64,000 nt of DNA from Oegoconia quadripuncta (GCA_949316235.1 OX438744.1:35522778-35586777), one strand, 5' to 3'; positions 40,600 through 51,694 are shown, numbered from the stretch's first letter. Numbers and translations: made by a program. Notes: generated from the sequence alone by a model not told the origin.

Positions 40600-41014
40600 G
40601 TATATCCCAAAAAAATATGACAAATGCAAAAGTTAGTTCGACATAGATCTGTTTGAAATTTGGTTGGTAGACAGATTAGAACCTGGATTAACATATAGGA
40701 TATTTTTTTATCTCGGGAAAGTGACTGGTTGCTGTAGGTTAGGTATTATTAGTGTGATTGCTTTTGAGTCATAACTCATAAGTGATGCATTTGGTAGTAG
40801 AAAGAATTATTATTATTTTTATTAAAATTCTTTATTGCACACAAAAATAAAATACAAAGAATATTTAACATATATGATGAAGTGTACAAAGGCGGTCTTA
40901 TTGCTAATAGCGATTCCAGACAACCTCAGTTAAAGAAGCTTTTTAATAAGTAGTTAGATATTCTATATAATAGTAGTAGAATTCTACGCAGACGAAGTCG
41001 CAGGTAACAGCTAG
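40600..41014 (+). mobile_element. Helitron-like, second subfamily, split by LINE-G
   Basis: GAAATTTGGTTGGTAGACAG, AACCTGGATTAACATATAGG and GTATTATTAGTGTGATTGC on the left, then ATTCTACGCAGACGAAGTCG and CAGGTAACAGCTAG followed by T on the right. It matches the minus-strand copies at 14932 and 57622. Confidence 0.7.
40803..40972 (-). mobile_element. LINE-G tail insertion with 9-bp target duplication
   Basis: Antisense LINE-G 3' end: ATTATT-type tail, CTTTATTGCACACAAAAAT, GCGGTCTTATTGCTAATAGC and CAACCTCAGTTAAAGAAGCT. GTAGTAGAA occurs at 40794-40802 and 40973-40981. It is 5'-truncated to about 170 bp. Confidence 0.8.
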
Positions 41015-41518
41015 TTTGCTATATAAAGCCCCTAAAAGCTGTACAATCATCCTAGTTAACATGTTATCGATATCTCGGTTGACTGTACGCGAAACGTGTA
41101 ATCGTATAAAGTAACGGTGATCTAATTCTAAACATCATTTAAAGGTCTTTGTGAGCACCGCACTAGTGATGTCAACATATCGATAAATGAATAAGCAGAT
41201 GCAATAAATAAGATAAATTTTAAATGTAATAAGTTGCTACACTGGCATAATATTTAGCTTTAATAAATCTACAATAATTATTCTAAGATTTGGACAATAG
41301 AAACTAAATCTTATAACATATCAAAATCTAAAATGAAATGAAATAAAATATTTATTCACAAGAATATGGTACAACTGGGGCCCGATTTTGATGAAAACTA
41401 AAACTGCAAAATTAGATTTTTGATAAAGTATTTCCGATCTACCTCAAACAAAATAAAAATTATAAAATCCGTTTTTGAAAAGTCGAATTTCAAATAGGTC
41501 AGTAATATGTTAGTATTG
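41015..41518. other. Unassigned AT-rich stretch
   Basis: Nothing beyond an antisense LINE-tail-like AATATTTATTCACAAGAATA at about 41350. Confidence 0.4.
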
Positions 41519-41628
41519 TTTTTTTCTTATGCGCAACGGGTTAACACTTGGCCTCAATCACACCTGATGTTAAGTGAAGATGAGGCTGAAGGGGGAAGCG
41601 TACTGACCCGAAAACCCAAATATTTGGG
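41519..41628 (-). repeat. SINE-A fragment
   Basis: TTATGCGCAACGGGTTAACAC to ACCCAAATATTTGGGGA; the 5' two thirds are missing. Confidence 0.8.
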
Positions 41629-42030
41629 GATTACTTGAGTCCCACTAAAACTTATAACATCCTTTACGATTCAAGATGACGTAATTTACCGTCAGAATAA
41701 CAATACTAATAGCAAAAGTATTACAAATATTTGACACCTCCATAGTAAGTAGAAAATGACCATTCAGAGATCCTTGTACCAATTCGTGACTATTTCACTT
41801 TTGTTGCGATGTTTTTTTGTCACACAATACGCTTACTCGTACCACTTTTAAAATTTTTTTATGGTATTGTAAACGCTGCTTTGTGGTCTATACAAAAATA
41901 TAACGTTAAATGTGTTAATTCTCCACTGACATCGTTTTTGAGACAATCAAGTGTTAACGTTAATACGTCGGAAAGAAACAAAATTTATTAGTTGATCTTT
42001 AAATCTGGTAAGTATGTTTCAGGCGAGTAT
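41629..42030. other. Unassigned stretch
   Basis: Nothing recognised; a 60-codon frame at 41809 has no signature. Confidence 0.4.
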
Positions 42031-42283
42031 CTTTTTTTTTTCTTTTTTTTTTATGCACGACGGGTTCGTACTTGATCTCAATCACACCTGATGTTAAGTG
42101 AAGATGAGGTCGAAGGTGGAAACGTACTGACCCGGAAACCCCAACACATTTGGGGGACTGGCTATCTTATCTCTGACAACCGGAACACAACAATGCTATT
42201 AACATTGCTGTTTGGCGGCAGATTTAGATAAGATGGTGGTAGCTAGCCAGGCGGACATTTAAAATGCCCTACCACCAACCTAA
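42031..42283 (-). mobile_element. SINE-A, head missing
   Basis: Poly-T (with one C), ATGCACGACGGGTTCGTACT, the full body in reverse and GCCCTACCACCAACC. One of the least diverged copies. Confidence 0.85.
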
Positions 42284-43815
42284 TCTTTTAGGTTGGGACA
42301 CGACAAAAGTACACATCGTCTGTACTGTAACACACTGATTTTATTTAAAGAGATATCCATTGGTGGTACAACAGATGTCATCAATTATTCTGTATACAAC
42401 AATCCTTCCACCTATTTTATGTAATTTTAATACCTCCTATAATCAAATTTGGGTATCTACTTTGTAGACCTTAATCTGGGTAGTGTCATCAAGTAGTCGG
42501 AAGCTGATCATCGCATCACACAACGCTAACAGGATCCACCTACAATCTATCTGGCCGTCAAGACTTTCTCGTGGTTGGCTCTGAATTGAGCGGAGTGCCT
42601 TCGCTGTCAGTAACTTCCCGTGTCTGTTGGTTCATCTAGCTGGAGCTACTGGAGGTTGACTTGTTAATCGACATTTATTTACTATTATTATTTGGGTACA
42701 AGATTATACAAAAGCATTGAAATTTTATCGATATTCAGAAAGAAACCGCACTGAGTGATCTTAGTCTTAGAACAATGGATGATCGCAGGCGTCGTACCAT
42801 GGCGAAGACGACCGGCGCGAGCGCATCCGAACTTGATAGCGATTGACGAATATGATTGCTGACTAAGTTGGGACAGGATGCTTACTAAAACGGAACTTTT
42901 TAAAGTAAGAAATAAAGAAAGGCAAAAAAGGGGATGGTTCACTGTTTTTATGACTATTTAAATAATTTTTTTTTACCCAAAATAACGCAGCGAGCGAACA
43001 TCAAAGGGCACAATTCCTTGGTACACCAAGGTCGATCAGCGCAGCCTGTGAAAGTCCCAGGAGATCCCTGTGTTTCTGGTCGAAGCTGGACTGGCTGGAT
43101 GTCCAATGGACCACTAGAACTAGAATCCTTATTGCGAAGTTTTTAAATGACTCAATTGGATAGTCTTTCTTTAAATATTTGTGGCTGCACAATTTCCGGT
43201 ATAAACTGGTCTCGCTGCGTTCACACTTTTGGAAGCGTCATGGGTCATCTTTCACTGGTAGTATTACCGTTGTCGTGCTGTCAACTGTATATATTCCGCG
43301 ATGTGTGTATACAGATATAGATTTACATTTAGACATATTTTAAAAGGTAATCTTCAGGGTTGTCTCATGTAAATATTGAAAGAATTAAAGAAAGAATATT
43401 TTTATATAAACAAATTGGTGAAAATCTGATAACAGACTCCGGCATAGAGCAAAGAAACATTGAAATCTGTTCTTTCGTCAATTTCCGTCGGTTAAATTAT
43501 TCCTTTTTTAACTGACACCAAAAACGATAGAGGTTCTATGTTTGCCTGTATGTATTTTTTACATATGTTCACGTATATTTTCTTTAATTGTTACCCGATT
43601 TGACGATTGTTTTTTATTTGATAGGGTTGTCCCCTATAAATTTGGTTAACATCAGCCCCCGTAGCATGATATCGTTTGTCACGCGCGACGTCGGAGTGAG
43701 AGTGGGATAGATGTATATTTTGTCCAAGCGAATGAGAAGGACGAATATTATCTTGCGCGACATAAACGTTTCTCGCGCGTATCTTACTACTAGTGCTGAT
43801 GTTTTATGCCGGAGA
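42284..43815. other. 1.5-kb stretch without recognised elements
   Basis: Slightly GC-richer between about 42490 and 42660 and between 42980 and 43140. Frames of 60-84 codons overlap on both strands here without a family motif. A short ACCAAAAACGATAGAGGTTC at about 43518 resembles repeat-Q borders. Confidence 0.35.
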
Positions 43816-44152
43816 TTTTTTTTTTATATGAGAGAGCGGCAAACAAGCATGCGGGTCACCTGATGGAAAACAATCACCGCCGCCCATAGACACCCGCAAC
43901 ACCAAAAGGGTCACAGATGCGTTGCCGGTCTTTGAGGAAGGTGTAGGCTCGTTTATTGAAGGTTCCAATGTCGTACTCGTTCGGGAATACCGCTGCAGGA
44001 AGTCCGTTCCACAGGGTGGTCGTACGTGGTAAGAAGTTTCTCGAGAAACCTACAGTGGTAGACTTTCACTCATCCAGGTGATGTAGATGGAAATTTAATT
44101 TTCGGCGAGAAGTGTATCGGGTAAATTGAGCAGCGGGTATTAGCTCGTACAT
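43816..44152 (-). mobile_element. Non-LTR retrotransposon tail, RT C-terminus
   Basis: Poly-T, then an antisense frame that reads, with breaks, RTTTLWNGLPAAVFP-like sequence (visible here as LWNDFL, VFPNEYDIGTFNKRAYTFLK and RQRICDPFGVAGVYGRR). The W-N-x-L and VFP-x-x-Y-D-x-G-x-F-x-K pattern is the C-terminal end of jockey/CR1-group LINEs. GTCACCTGATGGAAAACAATC and CCGCCGCCCATAGACACCC are familiar dispersed blocks in Lepidoptera (memory). Confidence 0.65.
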
Positions 44153-45186
44153 ACACATAGTAATGTACTTTGACGACATAATGATTATTGCTGAGCTCTG
44201 AAGTTGGTTGTTATTATTAATTTAATGTTCTATCGTATATAAATATAAGTTAACCGTAGTTAATATACCATAAACAATTTGTGTTCAAGTCTATAGAAAC
44301 CGTCTTAGGATGTCAAGTATATTAAAAATGTCTAAAATATGATTTATGACATTGTTATTTTTCCATGTCGCTGAAGTCACTTCAGTGATTATACAATGGT
44401 TAGGTTTATAATGTAGTTTTAATCGCGTTGTATCATTTATCAAAGTAAATCATGGTCGCCCTACTAAACGCTCAATGTGTTACGCGGTCGCTCCCATGAC
44501 CTGATGTAAGCTGGTAAAAAAACTGTGTATGCGCACTATGTACACAGCTTTACGGTAATAACATATGATTTTATAATGAATGGAAATGTAAGAAGACAAT
44601 TGTTGCGGAAAAATCGACTATCGATTAATCGTTCTCATCTAAAAGCTACTAATCGAATACGGATAATATCGATTTTAATATATATTTTTTCGTTTTTTAG
44701 GTAGAAAGGCAAATCACCTAACAGGCCACCTGATCAGAAATGGTCACCGTCATCCATGACAATATGAATAAATGAATTATTCCAGCAGCAGATTCATTAT
44801 TCATAATATAAACAAAATTGTTGCCTGTTGTAGTTGATTTGGTTCATATAGATCATATTTTATATATTTTTGAAATTCGTGAGAACAAATCAAGACGACA
44901 AGCGTAGATGACAAAACGTACGAACTCGAAATGTACGCATTTTGTACGCTCGTTGTAAATATCTATTGAGCTTTGCAAATACAATTAGATACGGCACTGA
45001 TGCACGATTGTGAGTGTTTGCGGCTAACATAGCCACACTTTCACTTAGTCTGGAAACCTTTACAATGGCAGAGAAGTTACAACTTATTACAGCGAAAATT
45101 GTCTACAATACATAGGTATCGTATTTGTAGACAATTCTCGCTGTACAGTCAGCTGCAGCTAAAAGTTTACCCCTAACGCACTAAAT
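44153..45186. other. Unassigned stretch
   Basis: A faint relative of the previous element's tail at 44699-44765 (AAGGCAAATCACCTAACAGG, CACCTGATCAGAAATGG). Otherwise unrecognised. Confidence 0.4.
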
Positions 45187-45637
45187 CTTTTTTTTTTATG
45201 ATTGACTGGATTCGCCTTTGACCACAATCTCACCTGATAGAAAGTGACGATGTGGTCGAAGATGAAGCACGCGATCCAGTAAATGCCTATTCACTCTGCT
45301 CTTGAAGATCCCAAGGTTGTAGGATTCAGGAAAAAACTGACGCCGGAAGGGAGTTCCATGTCTTGGCTGTTCAGATGATGAATGAAGAATCGAACTTCTT
45401 AGTGCGAATGCTCGGTATATTAACTATATACACCCGTATATCCTTCCCCACGCCTAGTGGTCCGAAGATGGAAGGGTGACGGTGGAATAAAATTATGTAA
45501 TTCCAACGCACACTCCCCGAAATGTATCCTGTAAAAAACTGAGAGACAGGCGACTTTGCGACCGAGTTCAAGGCTCTGCAATTTAGCCGTCATCGAATTA
45601 TAACCTATGAGTCTCATGGCACGCCGTTCCACAGAAT
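45187..45637 (-). mobile_element. LINE-N, RT C-terminus and 3' end
   Basis: The minus strand encodes RRAMRLIGYNSMTAKLQSLE, RKVACLSVFYRIHFGECALE and LHNFIPPSPFHLRTTRR, then after frame breaks VRTKRF-like and ASVFS sequence to the tail GAATCCAGTCAATCAT plus A-run (plus-strand T-run 45187-45197). The blocks ACLSVFYR.HFGEC and IPPSPFH.RTTRR mark the RT C-terminal region of jockey/CR1-group elements. A second LINE-N tail abuts it in the opposite orientation. Confidence 0.7.
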
Positions 45638-45799
45638 CCCTTCCGGCGTCAGTCTTTCCTGAATCCTACAACCTTGGGAACTTCAAGAGCAGGGTGAATA
45701 GGCATCTACTGAGATCGCGTGCTTCATCTACGGCCACATCGTCACTTCCCATCAATTGAGATTGTTGTCAAATGCGTATCCAGTTGACCATAAAAAAAA
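45638..45799 (+). mobile_element. LINE-N 3' tail, opposite orientation
   Basis: TCCCTTCCGGCGTCAGTCTT, ATCCTACAACCTTGGGAACT, CAAGAGCAGGGTGAATAGGC and TCACTTCCCATCAATTGAG to CCATAAAAAAAA. It is the inverted counterpart of about 45187-45365; the two tails point outwards. Confidence 0.75.
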
Positions 45800-46198
45800 T
45801 ACAAAAAAAATACAGAGAAACGAACATAGAACCTGTATTTTTTGAAGTCGGTTAAAATAGGACTCGATAGTTAATAAAATAATACTGATAAATGAATAAT
45901 TAATATTAATAATACAGTTTTAACGTGAAGTGGGTAGTGTATCGACATAATAAATCGCAAATGGTCAGTGGACGGCAATCACCGCAATGTAAATTGGCTC
46001 AGATTCTTGATAACCTGATCTGACAGGTAGTTGGTTCATTAAACACCAAATACAAAGTATAGTGACCATATTAGCATTGATATGGTATCGAGCTAATCTG
46101 TCGTTGGAGCCGGGATGTAAGGATTCCTTGATGGATTTTATCTTACTCGTCCTTATACTAGAATAATGTGTGATAATCATGATGAAGTATTAAAAGCT
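45800..46198. other. Unassigned stretch
   Basis: CCTGTATTTTTTGAAGTCGGT at about 45830-45852 recurs near 9291. The rest is unrecognised. Confidence 0.4.
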
Positions 46199-46462
46199 TG
46201 ACGACCTGTTTGGTGTAGTAGTTCGAAACTCTGACTACTATATCAAAAGGTCGCGGGTTCGAATCCTGCTAGGGGCATAATGTTTGTGTGATGAATATGA
46301 CCATTTGTACCCGAGTTATGGATGTTTTCATTTATAGTAAGTATTTATTTATAAAAAAAAATGTATTTATGTAGTATATTAACCATCTGGTATCCACAAC
46401 ACAAGCCTATAGTTGCTTACTGTGGAACTAGATGGCGCTGTGTGTATGTCTAAGGATATTTA
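46199..46462 (+). mobile_element. SINE-B, near complete
   Basis: TGACGACCTGTTTGGTGTAG, GGTCGCGGGTTCGAATCCTG, TATGGATGTTTTCATTTATA, TCTGGTATCCACAACACAAG and TGGAACTAGATGGCGCTGTG; tail short. Confidence 0.85.
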
Positions 46463-47697
46463 AAAAATTATATTTATTTGTATTTTTTTTTTATAAACAT
46501 CAACATCATATAATATTACACATATATATTAGTCGTACTTAGAAAAAAAGAAAATATAAAAATAACATGAAATTTACATAATTACAAAAAATGTATAGCG
46601 TCTAGCTCTCCCACCTGGGGCATTGTCTACATTTTTTATAGTGTATAATTATTGTTTATAAATATAGAACATTGTAAATTATATTTAAGTTGCTTGCCAG
46701 TTGCCAATCACTCCCATTGTATTATAGAGCTAGGCTGTATGGGCTCGGACACTATTGCCTTCCAACATTGTTGGAGAATAGGTCAAACAAAAAAAAATAT
46801 AATCATTCCAATCCTAAGTTCCAGCCTGTGCCAATATGGTTCCAATCCACTTCTTTTACCCCGTAGACAGAGAAATTAACCCAATTAGAATAATTCGATA
46901 GATATGGCTTTATTTGTTTTGAAAAGTATATATTTTAAATGTAGAACTTTTTAGAGTTTATGTTATGTGCAAGCTTAATAAGTTAGCGACACAAATACGG
47001 TGGCTGTGTAAAAGCATTGCAAACTATTGCATAATCTGCAAGTACTTACATAAATCTTGTGACACACCGACAGACAAGCCTTTATCGATATTAAGTATTA
47101 CACGCCTTAGTATCTATACGTTGTTATTTGACAATTAGAACGTCATGCGGGAGGTCCATGGTTCAATTTCCAGTGGGTACTATATGGCATCAAACACGAA
47201 TTCTTACAGGGTGTTGCTGCCAATGAAAATGACCAACTTTTACTATGGGTCAGCTCTGAAGTCGAGAACAGAGATCAGCTGTCCCATACATTTTGATACA
47301 AAATCTCTTGATACTCAAGCTCTTGACCTCAGTCATAACTGATATTGTTATTTTCTTTTTATTATCTCAAATATTGCATAAAATTAAATTACCAATTTTT
47401 TGTTCTATCAAATTTTATATTAATCACTTCCAAATATTTTTACGCAACAACAATTATAAAACACAATTAAATATACCTATGTCTTATTTTTAATTACCAA
47501 TTAAAAAGTTTGATATATTACTGTGTAGCCATAATAATAATAAACAATACTGCGTATAATTATTTATTACTATGCATGACATAACTGTGAAATACTAGAA
47601 AAGTAAAGCTAAAGTTACGCAGTAACTCTTAAGTAATCTGTGGTTAAAGTAAAGAGGCTTCATTCGTAGAATAGCAAGGAGATTTTATACATGTAAT
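46463..47697. other. 1.2-kb AT-rich stretch without recognised elements
   Basis: Frames of 65-75 codons (46652, 47145, 47293) show no motif. A GATATGGCTTTATTTGTTTTG segment at about 46903 looks like an antisense LINE tail. Confidence 0.35.
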
Positions 47698-47902
47698 AGC
47701 TTTTGGAATAACTTTGTCGCAGATATGTTTAATTTTTTTATCCCGCGGGAACTGCTCACTTTATCGGGATAAAAAGTATCTATGTTTTAATCCAGAGTAT
47801 GTTTTACCTATACACCAAATTTCATCCAAATCCGTTCATCTATTTCGCCGTGATTGAGCAACAAACAAAAGTCCAAACTTTCACATTTATGATATTAGTT
47901 AG
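47698..47902 (-). mobile_element. Helitron-like element, 3' end eroded
   Basis: In reverse: TCTAACTAATATCATAAATG start, body GATGAAATTTGGTGTATAGG and CGATAAAGTGAGCAGTTCCC; the terminal CTAG has become CTAT. TTAGTTAGATTAGTTAGAT follows as a short direct repeat. Confidence 0.7.
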
Positions 47903-48111
47903 ATTAGTTAGATTTAATTGTTATCCATGTTGTTTATATGTGTGTGTGCGTGAGTGTGTTCATCGGAGTGCTCCAAAAAGGTGGTTCCGTATTTCGAGTA
48001 TATGTATGTAAGTAGAGATGTGTGTAGATTTCTACTTTACCTGTTATGATTGAATACTTCATATTCAGATTTTGTGGATACAGCAATGCCATATCTATGT
48101 TATACTTGACA
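47903..48111. other. Spacer with (TG)n
   Basis: TGTGTGTGTGCGTGAGTGTG at 47938-47960; repeat-S-like TGTGTAGATTTCTACTTTAC at about 48019. Confidence 0.5.
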
Positions 48112-48350
48112 AGTAACCACCTGACATCCAGTGCTTGCAGACTTATCTTGGATTGTGATCATTTCAAACTTACCATGCCCTCCGAAGTAGAAAACACTGT
48201 TAGATCTGTGTCAGAGTGGATTTGAGCCTCCGATTGCCTCCAATTGAAACAACCGGGACCGCAACCCTCGTAAAAAGATGACACTAGTTATCCCCCATCC
48301 AAGCCATAACCCCGCCAGACATTGCTTAAATTCGCTAATCGAAAACTGGA
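48112..48350 (-). mobile_element. SINE-5S, diverged, head present
   Basis: The head in reverse: TTTTCGATTAGCGAATTTAA, GCAATGTCTGGCGGGG and CTTGGATGGGGGATAACTAG, again the 5S promoter blocks. The body has CAATTGGAGGCAATCGGAGG and CACTGGATGTCAGGTGG. More substitutions than in the 4337 copy. Confidence 0.65.
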
Positions 48351-49184
48351 CTATGAGTTACAATAAGTTTTGCAAAATAGCGTTAGACTTAGTCATATAG
48401 CAATAAAATCAAATTTACATTCTAATTTATCTAATGGCAACCGAAACCTAGCGAAGTCTATGAGAAAAGTTGTTCAAAAACGTGTTTTCCTTTTAGATAA
48501 AGCTGTCGTAGGCGTCACGTAAGGACGGACAGACCTACAAACAGTTATTTGCACTACATTCGAAGCTATTATGTTTGTGTTTGTGGAGGTTACAGCTCGT
48601 TAGTGCTTACTTCGTTACAGCTGCGTTTAGTTTAGTGAATGTACTTAGTGCTGTTTAGATGTTTTGCTTGTTATGAACATAGGACGAAGTATGTACACTG
48701 AAGGAAATGTTGAGAAGGTTGTAACAAAAATTTTGATAAATCGGTGCTATTAACCGTTAAGGAGTTTTCCTCGTGAAGAGACGATCTTGGATATCGCATT
48801 AGTTCATGTCTATCATATAAATGTATTGTCATCAGAACTGAATGATTTCAGCTCCTTAGGTAAACAGGAAATTGTTATAATTTGACTTGTATAATTTTCA
48901 AATGGACATACATACGAAGTAAGTTAAATATAAAAGCTTGTAAAAATAAATAAGCCCTCCTTGCTGTCGCCCTGAGACTTTTAATGGTTACTTATGTGAC
49001 TCTAGGTTTTCTATTTTATTTTATTTTATTCAGGACAACTAAAAGCTACACAATACAATCGTTTTATAATCTTATATGTAGAAAATGGAGGTCATTGTGT
49101 AACCAACTCCGTTATCCACGACAATTTTATATGTAACTGCAAAGACAGAAAAGCAATCCGAACCAGTTAATTTAAAACTTAAGT
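48351..49184. other. Unassigned stretch
   Basis: TTTTATTTTATTTTATTCAGG at about 49013-49033 looks like an antisense LINE tail; otherwise unrecognised. Confidence 0.4.
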
Positions 49185-49248
49185 TTTTTTTTTGTGATGA
49201 ACAACGGGTTGGTACTTGACCTCAATCACACCTGATGTTAAGTGAAGT
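49185..49248 (-). repeat. SINE-A 3' scrap
   Basis: T-run, GATGAACAACGGGTTGGTAC, TTGACCTCAATCACACCTG and ATGTTAAGTGAAG; the rest of the element is missing. Confidence 0.8.
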
Positions 49249-49559
49249 AAGTGAGTGTAAGTATCACCAATGTCCGACAGGACTTCCAAACACTGTTTCT
49301 TATATTGGTTTTTAGACAAAAAGAATACATCCACATCCGTTAGATATTTATTATAGATGTTAGTCAGTCGACACAGGGGGGCATGCTCCCCTGCATGCGT
49401 TCTATGAGAACTTGTACGGTTTCCGGCACGTAAAAGTATTGAACCAACTCGTTTTACAATAGGTGAAGTCGAAAATCGAAGATTTTTATTGAAAATCGAA
49501 GGATGCGATATTTTAAGCTAGCTGTCTCACAAAATATCCCAAAAGTATATAAAAAAAAT
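49249..49559. other. Unassigned stretch
   Basis: A short GGGGGGCATGCTCCCCTGCATG inverted motif at about 49376; otherwise unrecognised. Confidence 0.4.
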
Positions 49560-49595
49560 ATAAACGAAAGTAATGAACCCATTACTTTCGTTTAT
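49560..49595. other. Perfect 16-bp hairpin, 4-nt loop
   Basis: ATAAACGAAAGTAATG (49560-49575), loop AACC, CATTACTTTCGTTTAT (49580-49595). Confidence 0.9.
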
Positions 49596-49685
49596 TTTTA
49601 GAGAGATAACCATCTCCAGTTACTTTACGGTCAATAACCTCACCAATTTATGGGTTTGAATATTATACTTAATCGCCAGGATTTA

Positions 49686-49850
49686 ACAAGGGTAATACAT
49701 GTTTAGTCACTTGGGTTGGTTCGTGGTAGCGTATTTTATATATCCGCCTCGTTAGAGACCACCATCTTATCTAAGTCTGCATAGCCAGTCCTCCAATACA
49801 GTTGGAAGTTCCGGGCGAGCGCTCTTCTACCTTCGGCCTCATGTTTGCTA
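49686..49850 (+). repeat. SINE-A, old diverged copy
   Basis: GGTAATACATGTTTAGTCAC, TTGGGTTGGTTCGTGGTAGC, CACCATCTTATCTAAGTCTG, ATAGCCAGTCCTCC and CTTCGGCCTCATG. Internal deletion and many substitutions. Confidence 0.6.
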
Positions 49851-49954
49851 TAATACGATATGACATAAAGGTACGGAACACTCTTCACGTGAGTCCCGAC
49901 TCGCACTTAGGCGGATTTTTTCCGTCTATGACATGTAATATGCCCCTGAAACTC

Positions 49955-50480
49955 AAGGGATAAATTTACAAAACCATCAAAAGACCTGTCACTATGTATG
50001 AATCTGAGTGTTGGGCAATGGAAGACACGGATGAAAGTAGAATGTATGTGGGAGCGATGAAAATGTTAAGATGAATGTGTGGTGTGATTAAAATGGATAA
50101 AATCAGGAATGAGTATATCAGAGCAAGTTTGAAAGTGGCACAAATTATAACAGAAAAGTTGAGCAGTAACAGGTTAGTATAGTTTGGGCATATTATGAGG
50201 AGGGATGAAAGGCACGTAACGAGACGAGGGCTACGTATGAATTTGGAGGGATACCTCTGTATCCCTCCAAATTCATACGTAGCATTCATTCGTCCATTTT
50301 ACCTTACAGTTCGGTTACGGAGGCGGTTAAAAGAAGAATAGGGCCTCTATAAAAGAATACCGCAGAAGGTGTGGGTTGGCTGCGTGAGGAATGATATCTG
50401 TGTGAAAGGGTTGAAGTACGGAGATGACGGCTTATAGAGGACAGAGGAAGAGGAAGACATATTGTACTCCTCACCTAGAG
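49955..50480 (+). mobile_element. RTE-like LINE fragment containing a hairpin
   Basis: The plus strand encodes TMYESECWAMEDTDESRMYV, then MKMLR, MCGVIKMDKIRNEYIRASLK, FGHIMRRDERHVTRR and, after the hairpin at 50230-50283, KVWVGCVRNDICVKGLKYG. The order matches the RTE-like LINE at 455-905. Stops and the inserted hairpin break the frame. Confidence 0.75.
50230..50283. other. Perfect 25-bp hairpin, 4-nt loop, inside the LINE
   Basis: GCTACGTATGAATTTGGAGG, then GATAC, pairs without mismatch with GTATC, then CCTCCAAATTCATACGTAGC, around the loop CTCT. The left arm is normal LINE coding sequence (…RGLRMNLEGY); the right arm is its inverted copy. Confidence 0.9.
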
Positions 50481-50955
50481 TGGCTTAAGGGCAGGAGAAT
50501 GAATGAGTTATATTTTCAGTTGTGACTCAAACTGATGATGAAATTAGTAAATCGTTTATAAACAGACACGAATAAAACGTTTTTTTCAAAACCACATCGT
50601 GACAAGACCACCGTTGTCAATAGATGGTCAATCAGGTTTTTTTTACAAAGGATTGTGTAACCGTTGAAGTATTTTGTTATTTGTACATTTTTATTGTGTT
50701 TCCAAATACCTATTTACCTCTTTCCGGGTTGATAAAAATACGCCAAATTATTAAGAGGGTTTATTCCGTCTAGTGGACAAATTAAGATTTTAGATACAGA
50801 ATAAATCAAAATAATCGCTCAGGCCTGCACTATAGAGAAGTCTAAAAACCAATTGCATTTTTTTTATTTTTTATAGTTTATTGTACACTAATCATAAAAA
50901 CAGTACAGCAATGAAGAAGGTGTACAAAATCGTGAATTCGCGAATCGAATAAGAA
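50481..50955. other. Unassigned stretch
   Basis: Nothing recognised apart from a possible antisense LINE tail (TTTATAGTTTATTGTACACT) at about 50870. Confidence 0.4.
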
Positions 50956-51115
50956 CCGATGGGTGCATTAAAGTTCATGAGTGGAGACCACGCATCGACA
51001 AGCGGTCCCGTTAAGTCGCTGGATGCAGGTCGCTTCAATCAGTCGCTCAATCTATGGAGGAGGTGTGTTCTCAGCAGTGGACGTCTTGTGGCTGATATGA
51101 TGATGATGAAGCCAG
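50956..51115 (+). mobile_element. RTE-like LINE 3' end
   Basis: Encodes, in shifting frames, EWRPRID-like sequence (GAGTGGAGACCACGCATCG), RWMQVASI-like sequence and LNLWRRCVLSSGRLVADMMM with GATGATGATG at its end. The same blocks occur in the RTE fragments at 16505-16616 and, inverted, at 17193-17285. Confidence 0.6.
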
Positions 51116-51655
51116 TAATTTCACTAGCTCTCTCACAGGGAATCGATGTACGGGTATTAGAAGTTGAACGCGAGTTTGATATCGTGTGACGATTTAATGT
51201 TTTTGTTTTGTTGCGATGACTAAGGTCATTATTATGTCGTTGTATTGTACCCTTTGTACTAGTTGCTGCATAATGAGAGGTATGTATGCGCAGGCGCGGG
51301 TCGGTCAATGGAACTTGACCTTAAGAGAAATCTTTGAGAATTAGTCTTGGAAAGATTCTGTGTCGTCCTACAAAATGGATCTCATTGTGTTGGAAATCTA
51401 TACAATGTGAACTGTCGTCAGGCGAAATTAAAAAAAAATCATAATCAATACACATGAATTAAAACTACATTGTCCAATAATGAGTAAAATGTCTCCACCA
51501 AGTTCTTCCAAAAACTCTACCAAGAGCGTTTCCGAACACAGACATATAAATGCATTGTATAATGCTGTTTTATTGTAGTAATCGTTTATTAATAAAATTT
51601 TGTATATGAGTAATTAAAACACAAAGTGAAAATATAAACCAAAAACATGGAAACA
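51116..51655. other. Unassigned stretch
   Basis: Nothing recognised. Confidence 0.4.
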
Positions 51656-51694
51656 GATCCGAATCCCTCTATGGAGAATAGAGGGATTCGGATC
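51656..51694. other. Perfect 17-bp hairpin, 5-nt loop
   Basis: GATCCGAATCCCTCTAT (51656-51672), loop GGAGA, ATAGAGGGATTCGGATC (51678-51694). Confidence 0.9.

Noticed and set aside
49966..50289. 107-codon minus-strand frame
   Set aside because: Antisense shadow of the RTE-like LINE and its hairpin on the plus strand.
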